From Shewanella inventionis (GTDB lineage: Bacteria; Pseudomonadota; Gammaproteobacteria; Enterobacterales; Shewanellaceae), in assembly GCF_014641855.1 (NCBI RefSeq), contig NZ_BMII01000040.1, positions 1-35,896 of the forward strand: 35,896 nucleotides of DNA. Direction: 5' to 3'. The notes under the pieces are model-generated. The model ran no database searches and had not been told where the DNA came from. It saw nothing but the letters and a program-made list of their open reading frames with translations. Positions 16,439 to 26,300 of this stretch are shown here, one piece after another. Position 1 is the stretch's first letter, and each line of letters begins with the position of its first letter. The translations under genes and the position numbers were made by a program.

Positions 16439-16465
16439 GGGCTGCCAGAAGGTGGCCCTTTTTTT
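16439..16465 (+). terminator. Rho-independent terminator
   Basis: An 8-bp stem GGGCTGCC / GGTGGCCC (two G-T pairs), loop AGAA, then seven Ts. Confidence 0.85.
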
Positions 16466-16499
16466 ATCTTTTTGTGTTTAATACAAGGAATTCAACGTG

Positions 16500-17360
16500 A
16501 TGTTTTTTTTGCAATCACCATTAAAGACACTAACCACTGCCGCGATGTTTTGTGCTTGTGTGTGCAGTACAGCTGCAATGGCCGTGACTTTTCAAGGTAC
16601 ATTTGAACAAGGCGCATTAGTTCGCGGTACTGTGCCGCCAGGCAGTAAAATTTTACTGAATGGTGAACCTGTAAAAGTAACGCCAAATGGGCAGTTTGCT
16701 ATTGGTTTTGATCGCGATGCCAAATCAGATCAGATGTTGAAAGTGACTTATCCTGATGGTTTGACAGAAATTAAGCCGCTAAAAATCGCCGCCAAACAAT
16801 ATAAAATTGACCGAGTAAGCGGCATTAGTCAAACCATTATGAAGCCTGACCCTGTTGCGCAGGCAAGAGCGGTTAAAGATGCTGAACAAACCCGAGCAGC
16901 ACGAAACATATTCACAGAACAGCAAGCCTTTATGCAGTCGTTTATTTGGCCTGTTACAGGCCGAATATCAGGCGTTTATGGTAGTCAGCGAGTGTATAAC
17001 GATGTTCCTGGAAATCCTCATTTTGGTGTTGATGTTGCGCGCCCAACTGGCACCGTAGTTGTTGCGCCTGCTGATGGCGTCATTACGTTAGCAGAACCTG
17101 ATATGTTTTATTCAGGTGGTACTGTAATTATTGACCACGGCTATGGCGTGAGTTCCAGTTTTTTACACCTCAGTAAATTGTATTTAAACGTTGGCGACAA
17201 AGTAGCGCAGGGCGATAAAGTGGCAGAAATTGGCGCAACAGGCCGAGTAACAGGTCCGCATTTAGATTGGCGTTTAAACTGGTTTCAAATGCGTTTAGAC
17301 CCTGTATCAATTGTACCGCCAATGGAAAAAGTATTAGCTGCCCAGCAGTCGGCAAACTGA
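16500..17360 (+). CDS. exported M23-family (LytM-type) peptidoglycan hydrolase-like protein
   Basis: About 286 residues. A signal peptide ends near AAMA (about residue 28), so it is periplasmic. A small beta domain (30-100) is followed by a helical linker and the LytM domain (about 148-270). Zinc motif HFGVD supplies His175 and Asp179 (numbered from the GTG one codon upstream), and FLHL carries His224. The usual H-x-H motif reads GPHLDWRLNW, so the second His is Asp257. This variant seems to be a natural subfamily, but it replaces a zinc ligand, so activity may be altered or lost. AAGGAA lies 9 bases before ATG 16500; the adjacent GTG (16497) is an alternative start. Confidence 0.88.
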   Translation: MFFLQSPLKTLTTAAMFCACVCSTAAMAVTFQGTFEQGALVRGTVPPGSKILLNGEPVKVTPNGQFAIGFDRDAKSDQMLKVTYPDGLTEIKPLKIAAKQYKIDRVSGISQTIMKPDPVAQARAVKDAEQTRAARNIFTEQQAFMQSFIWPVTGRISGVYGSQRVYNDVPGNPHFGVDVARPTGTVVVAPADGVITLAEPDMFYSGGTVIIDHGYGVSSSFLHLSKLYLNVGDKVAQGDKVAEIGATGRVTGPHLDWRLNWFQMRLDPVSIVPPMEKVLAAQQSAN

Positions 17361-17414
17361 TTTATTAAAAAGTGAACTCGCGCCTGGTGTTGGCCAAGCT
17401 AATAAGGTGGTTAG

Positions 17415-17873
17415 ATGCACATACAGCTAGATGATTTGCAAAGCACAGGTGTAATTGAGTTATTACAAGCACATTTAGCGGACATGTATGCCACCTCGCC
17501 ACCCGAAAGCGTGCATGCATTAGATATAGATGCATTAAAACATCCAAGTATTACCTTTTGGTGTGCAAAGCAACATAATGTCGTTCTTGGTTGTGTGGCA
17601 ATAAAAGAGCTTAATATAGCCCATGGTGAAATTAAGTCAATGCGTACAGCTGCAGCCGCGAGAAACCAGGGCGTGGCGACAGCGTTGTTGTTGCATTTGC
17701 TCAGTGAGGCGAAACGTCGTGGTTATCAGCAGTTGAGTTTAGAAACTGGCTCAATGGATTTTTTTGCCCCCGCAAGACGTTTGTATCAACGCCATGGCTT
17801 TGAATACTGCGGCCCATTTGCAGACTATCAAGCTGATCCTAATAGTCTGTTTATGACCAAAGTCATTGATTAA
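17415..17873 (+). CDS. GNAT-family N-acetyltransferase
   Basis: A 152-residue cytoplasmic enzyme. The acetyl-CoA site is KSMRTAAAARNQGVATALLLHLL, in which R-N-Q-G-V-A matches the R/Q-x-x-G-x-G/A loop. It then has SLETGSMDFFAPARRLYQRHGF, the normal end of a GNAT domain. The acceptor substrate is unknown. AAGGTGG precedes the ATG. It follows the M23 gene by 54 bp on the same strand and may share its transcript. Confidence 0.87.
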   Translation: MHIQLDDLQSTGVIELLQAHLADMYATSPPESVHALDIDALKHPSITFWCAKQHNVVLGCVAIKELNIAHGEIKSMRTAAAARNQGVATALLLHLLSEAKRRGYQQLSLETGSMDFFAPARRLYQRHGFEYCGPFADYQADPNSLFMTKVID

Positions 17874-17918
17874 GAGAGTTAAGAACAGCGTTGATTATGC
17901 CCGAGTCGTGTAACTATT

Positions 17919-18509
17919 TTACTGTTCGCTGGCGATAATGGTTTGAATATCATGAGGATGCACTTTTACACAAATCCCCTTAGTTTTAAAAGCGATAGTT
18001 GGGTTGGCTAAACGCTCGTTATCGCCTTTAGGTGAACTGAGTTTTATGTTAATTTCACCGATACCAGCATGAGCATTATCAATAATACTTGCCAATTGTG
18101 GGACTTGCTCAATCAGTTCTGCCACGAGTGCTTCACAGGTTTGCGCTTGCGACGGAAACACTAATTCAATATGTTCCCAACCTTCAACTGGGTAGGTTTT
18201 ATCTGACGGAAAGGGCAACTCAACACAGTCAATTTGCATTTTGCCCATGATTAACGGCTTGGTTAACTTGATGATTAAAATGGGTCTGCCGTTGATCATA
18301 TTGTTGGAGATAATGTCACCATGTTGACTAAACTCATCTGCTAAAAGCTGCGCTGTTTGATGGTGGTTTACACGTAAGGCGGCGTGATCTGCCTGCAAAC
18401 ATAAATGATCTAGGCCTAATTGCTCAATAAAGGCATTTATTTGCAGGCTAAAGTCAGCCCAGGTGTGTTGTAACTGTTGGTAATTCATTTGCTTACTCAA
18501 ATTTAACAA
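17919..18509 (-). CDS. yecM: YecM family protein (VOC-like fold)
   Basis: A 196-residue protein matching E. coli YecM along its length: ADHAALRVNHHQTA, then ISNNMINGRPILIIKL, then VEGWEHIELVFP, then SSPKGDNERLANPTIA, ending near KVHPHDIQTIIASEQ. The fold resembles isomerases and oxygenases with a metal site (His42 and Glu/His of GWEHIE are candidates), but the function of YecM is unknown. It is downstream of the L,D-transpeptidase gene on the same strand with a 23-bp gap, so the two may be co-transcribed. Confidence 0.92.
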   Translation of the reverse strand: MLNLSKQMNYQQLQHTWADFSLQINAFIEQLGLDHLCLQADHAALRVNHHQTAQLLADEFSQHGDIISNNMINGRPILIIKLTKPLIMGKMQIDCVELPFPSDKTYPVEGWEHIELVFPSQAQTCEALVAELIEQVPQLASIIDNAHAGIGEINIKLSSPKGDNERLANPTIAFKTKGICVKVHPHDIQTIIASEQ

Positions 18510-18532
18510 AAAGCGGTATTCATGGCTGTGGT

Positions 18533-19039
18533 TTATGGCCAGATTTCAATCGGCGTGCCCGCATCAATCATTTGCCAAAGCTCGTCCATTTCTTTGTTGG
18601 TCACGGCGATACAACCGTTGGTCCAGTTGTATTTTTGTGCTTCTTCTGGCGGTAATGGAGAGCGAGGATTCTCACCGTGGATCATGATCATCCCGCCAGC
18701 ACTTATTCCTAACGCATCAGCACGTAATTTATCTTCTTCGTTAGGGTATGAAATATGAATCGATTTATAGAAGGCGCTGTCGGATTTTTTATAATCTAAT
18801 GTGTAGCGGCCTTGAGGGGTACGTTGATCACCTTCTTTTAACTTATGGCCTTGTGGCATATCACCCATGGCAATAAGGTAACTTTTGACTATTTTGCCGT
18901 CGCGCATAACTGATAAACGAGATTCAGACTTGTTTACAACAACAAGATCGACTTTTGCGTGTAATGCCTGTGATGATGAAGCATTTACCAACAGAGGGCT
19001 TAAAGATACCAACATGAATAATATGGACAGCGCGCGCAT
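18533..19039 (-). CDS. exported L,D-transpeptidase family protein
   Basis: About 168 residues. A signal peptide (MRALSILFMLVSLSPLLVNA) sends it to the periplasm. The YkuD domain covers about 30-168: VDLVVVNKSESRLSVMRDG, GDQRTPQGRYTLDY, then HGENP and, 14 residues later, NWTNGCIAVTN, which holds the catalytic Cys and His pair typical of L,D-transpeptidases (the usual Arg after Cys is Ala here, as in the YafK-like branch). It probably cross-links or edits peptidoglycan or attaches proteins to it. Start 19039 is chosen because GGAG precedes it by 5 bases and the signal peptide starts there; a Met six codons earlier lacks support. Confidence 0.9.
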   Translation of the reverse strand: MRALSILFMLVSLSPLLVNASSSQALHAKVDLVVVNKSESRLSVMRDGKIVKSYLIAMGDMPQGHKLKEGDQRTPQGRYTLDYKKSDSAFYKSIHISYPNEEDKLRADALGISAGGMIMIHGENPRSPLPPEEAQKYNWTNGCIAVTNKEMDELWQMIDAGTPIEIWP

Positions 19040-19215
19040 GAAATCTCCGTAAATCAATGACCATTTTAATTTTTATTGTAAAATGACTTATTCCGAATGT
19101 TAACACCCGGCAGTCAATGTTAGATTTTAACGATAACAAAGGTTAATTGATACTGAGTTAACTGGGTTTATTTGCACGTTGGCCTAAAAGATTGCCTAAT
19201 ATAGTGAAATCTGAA

Positions 19216-20046
19216 ATGAATACTGAAGAAAAAGTGGACAACCCACTTAAACAACAATTACGAAGTGTCATTTTTGGTACTGAAACAGCACAAGGTAAAC
19301 GTTTCGATATTATTTTGATGATATGCATTGTGTTGAGCGTGCTGTTGATTTTTATTGACACGATTGAGCATATTAATGAGCAATATGGACAGTTAATTAG
19401 TATCGCTGAATGGAGCTTTACGGTATTGTTTACCGTTGAGTACATATTACGATTATATTGCTCACTTAATCGGTTACATTATGCCCGCAGTTTTTTTGGG
19501 ATTGTCGACTTAGTGTCAATTTTACCCAGCTACCTTGGCTTGATCTTTCCTGGGGCTAACGTGGCTTTAGCGCTTCGCGTGTTGCGCTTGTTTCGTGTGT
19601 TTAGGGTGTTAAAGCTGTTGCGATACCTTAGCGATGGCCATTTGTTATTAAAAGCCATGGTGCAGTCTAGCCGTAAAGTGTTTATGTTTTTCTTTTCGGT
19701 CAGCTTAATCATTATGGTGTTAAGTGTGATTATGTATGTGATAGAAGGGCCTAATAACGGTTTTACCTCAATCCCTAAATCCATGTATTGGACTGTGGTT
19801 ACCATTACTACTGTTGGTTATGGTGATATTACTCCACAAACGCCGTTAGGTCAGGGCATTGCGGCATTAACCATGTTGATTGGTTATTCAATTATTGCTA
19901 TTCCAACAGGGATTTTAACTGCTGAGATTTCACATGAAATGGTGCGAACACGCGATTTACGTAAATGCAGTAATTGTGGCAAAAAAGGCCATGATAACGA
20001 TGCTGATTATTGTAACCATTGCGGCAGTGAGTTAGAAAAACTCTGA
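19216..20046 (+). CDS. voltage-gated potassium channel with C-terminal zinc ribbon
   Basis: About 276 residues. Six membrane helices: S1 near DIILMICIVLSVLLIFID, S2-S3 to SILPSYLGLIF, and S4 with regularly spaced arginines (LRVLRLFRVFRVLKLLRYL). The pore helix leads to the K+ filter TTVGYGD, then S6. The cytoplasmic tail carries C-x2-C ... C-x2-C in KCSNCGKK and YCNHCGSEL, a zinc ribbon. This matches the Kch/KvAP-like family. The tail could be a redox or metal sensor or an assembly domain (inference). The start is uncertain: TTG 19192 adds eight residues; neither has a strong ribosome site. Confidence 0.92.
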   Translation: MNTEEKVDNPLKQQLRSVIFGTETAQGKRFDIILMICIVLSVLLIFIDTIEHINEQYGQLISIAEWSFTVLFTVEYILRLYCSLNRLHYARSFFGIVDLVSILPSYLGLIFPGANVALALRVLRLFRVFRVLKLLRYLSDGHLLLKAMVQSSRKVFMFFFSVSLIIMVLSVIMYVIEGPNNGFTSIPKSMYWTVVTITTVGYGDITPQTPLGQGIAALTMLIGYSIIAIPTGILTAEISHEMVRTRDLRKCSNCGKKGHDNDADYCNHCGSELEKL

Positions 20047-20086
20047 CCTATTTTACTACCTAATTGTATACCAGCCCGCTGTTCAT

Positions 20087-20131
20087 CACCCAGCGCTATA
20101 TCATCCAGATTGGTTTTGCTGGGTGTTTTTT
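20087..20131 (+). terminator. Rho-independent terminator between channel and MATE genes
   Basis: Stem CACCCAGC / GCTGGGTG with a 23-base loop followed by six Ts, ending just before the MATE ribosome site. Confidence 0.7.
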
Positions 20132-20142
20132 AAAGGATAAGC

Positions 20143-21657
20143 ATGACCACTGCCAAATTTGTTGAAGGGCCTATTTTACGTCACATATTGGTGATGAGTT
20201 CGACCGCAGCTGTCGGCATTTCGGCGTTATTTGTTGTTGATTTACTCGATATTTTCTTTTTAAGTTTATTGGGTGAAGTTGAATTGGCTGCGGCTGCGGG
20301 ATATGCCAGTACTATCTCATTTTTTACTACATCTATTGGGATTGGGCTGTCGATTGCATTAGGGGCTTTAGTGTCTAAGGCGGTAGGCGCAAAAAATATC
20401 AAACTTGCTAAACGATTGTTTTTAAATAGTGCAATAGTGACTTTGTTAACGAGCGTGCTGGTGGCCATTGTGGTGTTTAGTTTTATTCCTGAGTTACTGG
20501 CGTTGGTAGGTGCGACAGGGCGCACAGCCGAGCTAGCACAAAGTTATTTAACCATATTGATCCCGTCTTTACCCTTTATATGTTTAGCAATGGCATTAGG
20601 CGGAGCTCTTCGTGCTGTTGGCGATGCAAAATTATCTATGATGTCGACACTGGCTGGTGGCGGCGTCAATGCGGTATTAGATCCTATTTTTATTTTTTCA
20701 TTGTCTATGGGAATAGAAGGCGCCGCTGCGGCATCGGTATTGGCCCGTATTGCCGTATTTGTTATTTCGGCCCGTGGTGTGGTGGTTAAGCATAAGTTGA
20801 TGGGCCGATTTTCTTATGTGGAATTTAAACAAGATTTAGGGGTGATTTTTTCAATTGCAGCGCCAGCGATGTTAACTAACGTGGCAACACCGATTGGTAA
20901 TGCTGTAGTCACCCGCGCCATTGCAGACTTTGGTGACAGTTATGTGGCTGGTTGGGCTGTGTTAGGTCGACTGATCCCGGTTTCTTTTGGGATGATTTTT
21001 GCCCTCTCGGGTGCGATAGGCCCAATTGTTGGGCAAAATTTTGGCGCAAATGAGTTTGAGCGTGTGCGCTTAAGTTTAACCAAAGCGGTTCAATTTTGTG
21101 TGGTGTATGTCTTAGCCATGTCGTTGATCCTGTTTTTGCTGCGGGATGTGATTGTAAGTAGTTTTGAAATGAAAGGTGATGCAGCAGAGTTAATCGTGTT
21201 TTTCTGTCAGTATATTGCGGTGTTCTTTATTTTTTCAGGGATTTTATTTATTGCTAATGCCTCATTTAATAATTTAGGTAAAGCCAAGTATTCAACCTTG
21301 TTTAACGTGGGTAAAGCCACCATTGGCACTATACCATTTGTGTATTTTGGTGCCCAATGGGGCGGTGTTTACGGAGTGCTTATAGGTCAGGTTATTGGCG
21401 CGATTATTTTTGGTGTTGTCGGCATACTGTTTGCCTATCGACTCGTTGATAGCATCAGTCAACAAAGTGGTGTGTCGGCAGATGCTAACAAACAGCTGTT
21501 AGCCGAAGATGCGATAAATATTGATATGGTCGCAGCGCCTTTACCCACTTCAGGGCGAACCCAAATGGGTCAGCTAGATGAAGCACCATTGTGTGAGCAA
21601 ATAGGACAACAGGGTGACGCTCAAGATAAAAAACCTTACACCAATCATGATAAATAA
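20143..21657 (+). CDS. MATE-family multidrug/toxin efflux transporter
   Basis: A 504-residue inner-membrane antiporter with about 12 hydrophobic helices in two homologous halves. The first begins GPILRHILVMSSTAAVGISA, with GALVSKAVGAKNIKLAKRL in the loop after the second helix. The second half starts near IFSIAAPAMLTNVATPIGNA and contains SGAIGPIVGQNFGANEFERV, the matching loop. The substrate (drug, cation or metabolite) is not predictable. The last ~60 residues are a polar extension. Ribosome site AAGGAT; single gene closed by a strong terminator. Confidence 0.92.
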   Translation: MTTAKFVEGPILRHILVMSSTAAVGISALFVVDLLDIFFLSLLGEVELAAAAGYASTISFFTTSIGIGLSIALGALVSKAVGAKNIKLAKRLFLNSAIVTLLTSVLVAIVVFSFIPELLALVGATGRTAELAQSYLTILIPSLPFICLAMALGGALRAVGDAKLSMMSTLAGGGVNAVLDPIFIFSLSMGIEGAAAASVLARIAVFVISARGVVVKHKLMGRFSYVEFKQDLGVIFSIAAPAMLTNVATPIGNAVVTRAIADFGDSYVAGWAVLGRLIPVSFGMIFALSGAIGPIVGQNFGANEFERVRLSLTKAVQFCVVYVLAMSLILFLLRDVIVSSFEMKGDAAELIVFFCQYIAVFFIFSGILFIANASFNNLGKAKYSTLFNVGKATIGTIPFVYFGAQWGGVYGVLIGQVIGAIIFGVVGILFAYRLVDSISQQSGVSADANKQLLAEDAINIDMVAAPLPTSGRTQMGQLDEAPLCEQIGQQGDAQDKKPYTNHDK

Positions 21658-21740
21658 CAGATCACAGATTGCGTTGGCAAAATCGCTTAGAATAAGGCAG
21701 AAATCGCAGCGAGCCCTTTGTTCAAGCCATTTTAATTAGT

Positions 21741-21804
21741 AAGAATGGTCACATTCTTGCCAAGCATTAAAAAGCCCCTATGACGATTGTCATAGGGGCT
21801 TTTT
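21741..21804. terminator. hairpin plus strong bidirectional terminator
   Basis: AAGAATG/CATTCTT (21741-21758) is followed by a 16-bp perfect stem AAAAAGCCCCTATGAC / GTCATAGGGGCTTTTT (21769-21804) with loop GATT. It serves the MATE gene and the convergent DUF2986-like gene. Confidence 0.9.
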
Positions 21805-21823
21805 AGTGCGTGTAATAAACGGC

Positions 21824-22051
21824 TTATTCTTTGTTTGTTTCGGGCGTATCAACAACGGTTTCAGCCGGTACGTCGGCTTCGTTATTGGCAGCGGCTTGTT
21901 CTGCTGCTGCAGCCAACGCGATTTTTTCACGCTCGGCCTTTGAAATATAACGCTCAACAGGTTTAGTACTTGGGTTTGATGGCACAACTTTATTTTTACG
22001 CGCTTTAGCACGTTTGGCCATCTTTTTAATCATCTCTTGCTTTCTATTCAT
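21824..22051 (-). CDS. DUF2986-like small basic protein
   Basis: A 75-residue protein with a very basic N-terminal half (MNRKQEMIKKMAKRAKARKN), then KPVERYISKAEREKIA and an acidic Ala/Glu/Thr tail. The MNRK-like start and YISKA-R-K-A match the small DUF2986 family of Shewanella and Vibrio (from memory). The function is unknown; the basic part could bind nucleic acid or ribosomes. Confidence 0.7.
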   Translation of the reverse strand: MNRKQEMIKKMAKRAKARKNKVVPSNPSTKPVERYISKAEREKIALAAAAEQAAANNEADVPAETVVDTPETNKE

Positions 22052-22267
22052 CAGATTTCTTACTGTGTAAACGACAAACTATTCATATCATTGCAGAAGA
22101 TAAATGGCTTATCAAAACGTGAAGCCGCTGGTCTAACGGCCATCGGCGACTTCACGAGAAAAGTGGAGGGCAATTTTAGCCTAATTGCTACGGAGTATAC
22201 AGCAGTTTATCAAAAAGAGTTTGGTTGACACTTTAGTGCTAAGCAATGGTGATAACACGTTGTGATG

Positions 22268-22717
22268 TTATAGACCGAACTTTTTAATGTCTTCTTCAGT
22301 GGCGCCGTCGTTACATTCACCTACTACTTCAGCTCGATCCATTTCCACATAACGATTCAGTTCTATAAAGCCGGTTTTACAATAGCCGCTCATTTCAATG
22401 GTTTTTTGTAAGCCTAAATCCACTTGTTGATGCCAAAGTTCTAGCCGTTCTTCAGCATTGCGTTGTTCTATTAAGTAACTTTGTAAGTCTTGCTTACGGC
22501 GATTGACTCTTTGGTCATGAGGTTGATCGTTGGGTAAGGGACGATCTGTAGCCGTGGCCAATTTTGCTTTATAAGTAAATAACTTTATGCCGTCGCCTTT
22601 AATTTGTGTACTGAAGGTATCACGAAACTGTCCGGCAAATTCCATAGGATCGGGTGGGCTTGAACTGCATGCACTCAACAACACCACGCTACATATCAGC
22701 AAACTATTTTTAAACAC
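22268..22717 (-). CDS. hypothetical lipoprotein
   Basis: A 149-residue protein with lipobox LLSAC (Cys17 lipidated), so it is anchored to the envelope. The mature part starts SSSPPDPMEFAGQF and has a central helical region with RRKQDLQSYLIEQRNAEER and two further Cys (GYCKTGF, GECNDG). I do not recognise a family. Single gene on the minus strand, with no clear terminator. Confidence 0.8.
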   Translation of the reverse strand: MFKNSLLICSVVLLSACSSSPPDPMEFAGQFRDTFSTQIKGDGIKLFTYKAKLATATDRPLPNDQPHDQRVNRRKQDLQSYLIEQRNAEERLELWHQQVDLGLQKTIEMSGYCKTGFIELNRYVEMDRAEVVGECNDGATEEDIKKFGL

Positions 22718-22826
22718 AGATAAACCCCTAAAGCAAAATAATGGTGTAAATCATAACCTAAGCGGTTAGAAGGATGATAGCCCACAGCAAGGTAAATTAA
22801 CTTAAAGATGTTTTTGAGTAGCAATA

Positions 22827-22853
22827 AATAAGCCGCAACAAGTGCGGCTTATT
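22827..22853 (-). terminator. terminator of the glutaredoxin-like gene
   Basis: An 11-bp perfect stem AATAAGCCGCA / TGCGGCTTATT with a five-base loop, followed on the minus strand by TTATTTATT (partly stem). Confidence 0.7.
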
Positions 22854-22870
22854 ATCAATGCGTAATGGAA

Positions 22871-23227
22871 CTAAGCAAAGCGTTCATTTAGGTAGTTGTT
22901 AATGGCTTTTGATTCGTATAACCATTGTGTCTGACCGTCTTGTTCTATGCGTAAACAAGGGACTTGTAATTTACCACCTTCAGTGGTTAATAAGGCTTTA
23001 TTTTGTGCTTGTTTGGCATCAATAAGTTGGATGTTTAAATTTTGACGACGCATTTCACGACGTACTTTTACACAAAAAGGACAAGCAGCATATTGGTATA
23101 GGGCTAGTGATTGCGTTTGTTGATCTATCACAGCTTGCTGCTCTTGTGGGCGTTGACGTTTTTTAGGTGCAAATACAACATTTAATAATAAAATAATTCG
23201 GCCTAAAATCCAGCGAACAATAAACAT
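22871..23227 (-). CDS. membrane-anchored glutaredoxin/thiol-disulfide protein
   Basis: A 118-residue protein. An N-terminal hydrophobic helix (about 4-20, RWILGRIILLLNVVF) precedes a glutaredoxin fold with YQYAACPFCVKVRREM (active-site C-P-F-C), LQVPCLRIE (cis-Pro loop) and LYESKAINNYLNERF. It probably reduces disulfides or glutathionylated partners at the membrane. The start at 23227 is chosen because GAGGATAAGT lies directly upstream; longer in-frame starts lack a ribosome site. Confidence 0.88.
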   Translation of the reverse strand: MFIVRWILGRIILLLNVVFAPKKRQRPQEQQAVIDQQTQSLALYQYAACPFCVKVRREMRRQNLNIQLIDAKQAQNKALLTTEGGKLQVPCLRIEQDGQTQWLYESKAINNYLNERFA

Positions 23228-23333
23228 ACTTATCCTCAATAAAATGATGGTTAACCCGTTACATTTTAGATAACGGGCCAATAAAAAATTAGCCGCAGTC
23301 TACTCGAAGTTAGCTCTGGATAATAGGGCCTAA

Positions 23334-26300
23334 CTATTTTGCTTGTAACTCTAACATGGCAACCGATGCATTTTGATGAGTGTTTATTCGGCTTTCTAGC
23401 ACAAATACTTTACTAGCATCAACTTGGCCTTGTTCGACTAAATAAGCTTTAACTGCACTGGCACGAGCCTGTGCAAGCAAACCGAGATCATCGGCGCTAA
23501 CGGGCTGATTATTTTTTAACATATTGTACAAGCTGATATGTAAGCGGGTTGTGAGTTCTTCTTGGTTGAGTTCTGGCGATTCTGTCAGTAATTGCTGCTT
23601 TATATCACTGGGTAATTGCCCTAACTCTTGTTCGGCCAATAGATAAAGCGCATTGGTTAATGGCCCTGATGTAGGGAATTGGCTGGCGGACAAATGTGTG
23701 GGCAAAGCGCGCAACTTTATTGCGGCTGCTTTTGCCAGTTTTTTATGAAATTTTCGCTCTGCTAGTGCAGGTTTATCATTGGCGACATCAACGCTGCCTT
23801 TGATATTGAGTGTTAACAATGGTCGTTCAATTAAAGCACTGGCGAGTGTGTCTAAGGTTAACTGTTGTTGATGTTCAATAAGACTGGCGCCATCTGTAAA
23901 GCTGACTTTATCGATAACGTCTTCACTGCCTACAAGACCTGCAATAAATGAAAAGGGCGACGTCACCACTTTTGTGATGACATTGCCTAAGGCATTAATG
24001 ATGACACTGCCAAAACTAAAGCTGGGTGAGTTAATGTCGCCAGCCACATCAACGCCTAAGTCGATAACACCATGGCGGTCTTGCAGTAATGCCACGGCAA
24101 GGCTTATTGGTAAGCTGGTGGCTTCTTCGCTATTGCTGCGTTTTCCTAGCTTGAGCTGGTCAATCACGAGGTGATTAGTTCCGACTAACACGCTGTCTTT
24201 TAATTTGTAGTTTAAATCTAATGACAGTTGACCTTTGTCGATGTAATAACCCGCATAGGTGCCTGAATAAGGATTGACTGACGTGAGTTCGACTTTTTTA
24301 AAGTTGAGATTTAAGTCCAAGTAGGGTTGTTCTAACAGAGGATTTACATCGCCTTTTAATGTAACGGGTGCATATTTATCAATTTTACCTGCTAAATCCA
24401 CTGATGCTGTGGTTTGTGGGTTAGAAGATAAATTGATGATGTCGCCATTGAGTAACTCAATGCCTGATGCAAAGTTTGGTGTGAGTGAGTTATCTGCAAA
24501 AAAGGCTGAACTGTCTTTAAAACCAATTCGATTAATGTTGAGCTGCATTTCAGGGGATTCATCTTGCGATTTTGCCGTCTCTTGTGTTGCTGCACTGGCT
24601 AATTGTGGCTCGGTTTTTTGGGCATTTAGTGTTTCTGGGGCTGGGTTATTGTCATGTATTAACTGGCTGATATTGGTGCTTCGATCTGCTGCGATAATCA
24701 AACGGCTAAATAGGCTGTCGAAATTTATCTCATCAATATCAATTTTTGCTTGCTTACGGTCATATGAAAGTTGGTTTATGTCCATGGTTTCCCAATTCAA
24801 TAAAGGCTGTTTTAAGACATTATCTTTAATATCAAGTTGCGATATTTGGGCTTTGCCTTGATAAACTAACCTGTCGTTAGCATCAGCACTTAGGCTACCT
24901 TGGGTTGAAAATATGCCATCTTCAATGGTGACATTAATGTAAGGGTCAATGTAAGGCTGCAAGCGAGTTAACGACATATTATTAAAGTCGATTTCGGCGT
25001 TAATGCTTTGAGCTTGTACGTCAACCTGTCCACTTGAACTTAATTGGCTTTGTTCATTAATCACAGTAGATAATTGATATTCAATAGGGCTTGAAAAATC
25101 AGACACCAATTTACCCGTGCTGAGATTGATGGGACCGAGTTGCCAAATGATAATGTTGTCGCTGGCAATGCCTTCGCCCAATGTGACTTGGTACTGGCCT
25201 AGAGTGAGTTTATTTAAGGTAACTAGCCATGGCTGGTTTTGTTCACTAGATTGTGTTGCTTGCGTTGCTTGTGTTGCTTGTGTTGCTTGTGTTGCTTGTG
25301 TTGCTTGTGTTGCTTGTGTTGTTTGTTCAGTCTGTTCAACGTCAGCGATTTTTGCATCGGCTCTGGCGGTGTTTTCTTGCGCTAAGCTTTGGTCATCACT
25401 GCTCACTAACTCGGTGTTTTTAGGAAGCAATAAGGCGGCTAAATCAGCACCTGTAGGCGTAATGTTAAGGTTTATTTTACCGTTTTTTGTGTACAGTTCA
25501 TCAATGGTAACGTGTTGGTTTAGCACGTTGATATTGATGTTGTTTAATGCGAGTTCGTCAATGGATATCTTTTCATCTTGTTGATGTAGCGCTTTTACAT
25601 TGTCAATAATAATGCGACCCCGGCTAATTGAAATGTCACTGATTGGCGCAAGGTCTTTATTTTGCAGTGCAATACTGTAGTGGCCATTAATGCTTAGTTT
25701 CCCTTGGGCTAAATTAATGGCAAACAATTGGTCTATAAATGACCAGTAACGAGATAAGTCAATGTTAGCAACATTAATGTCGCCTTTTAGCATTAAAGGT
25801 GACAATTGCAATTGACCTTGCACTGTTAAGCCGCCTTTGTATTGGTCTTCAATGCCGATCTTAAACTGATTGACTGAGTTTTGCTGGTTGTCTATTGCGG
25901 CAAGGATGCTGTCGAATTGGCTCAGTGTAAAGTGAATACTAGGGTAGCTTATAAGGGTGTCTGTCACTTTATCATCTAGGGTAAATGTTCCTTGTCTTAT
26001 CTCAATGTTTGCTATGCGCATGGATAGCATGTCTGTGGTTTGCGCCTGCGGCTCATCTTGTTGTGGACTACTTTTGCTGGCAATTCTTGCGATGATGTCA
26101 CTAAAATTAAAGACATCATGCTGCTTATCTTGACTACGGGTTATACGTATTTGGGGCTGCTCTAGTACCGCATCTTCTAACACGAGGCCGAATAGGCTAA
26201 GTGATTGCCACACTTGTAAATTAGCGTATAAACGCTCAAAGCTAACAAACGCCGTGTCGTCATTGGCTTCGTTGATGGTAAAACCGCTCAGCGTGATCTC

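Noticed and set aside
22037..22228. 63-codon plus-strand frame upstream of the DUF2986-like gene
   Set aside because: It overlaps the start of that gene on the opposite strand and has no ribosome site or recognisable protein pattern.
25117..25584. 155-codon plus-strand frame with Cys-Val-Ala repeats
   Set aside because: It is the antisense shadow of the Thr-Gln-Ala repeat in the DUF748 gene, which is clearly coding on the other strand.
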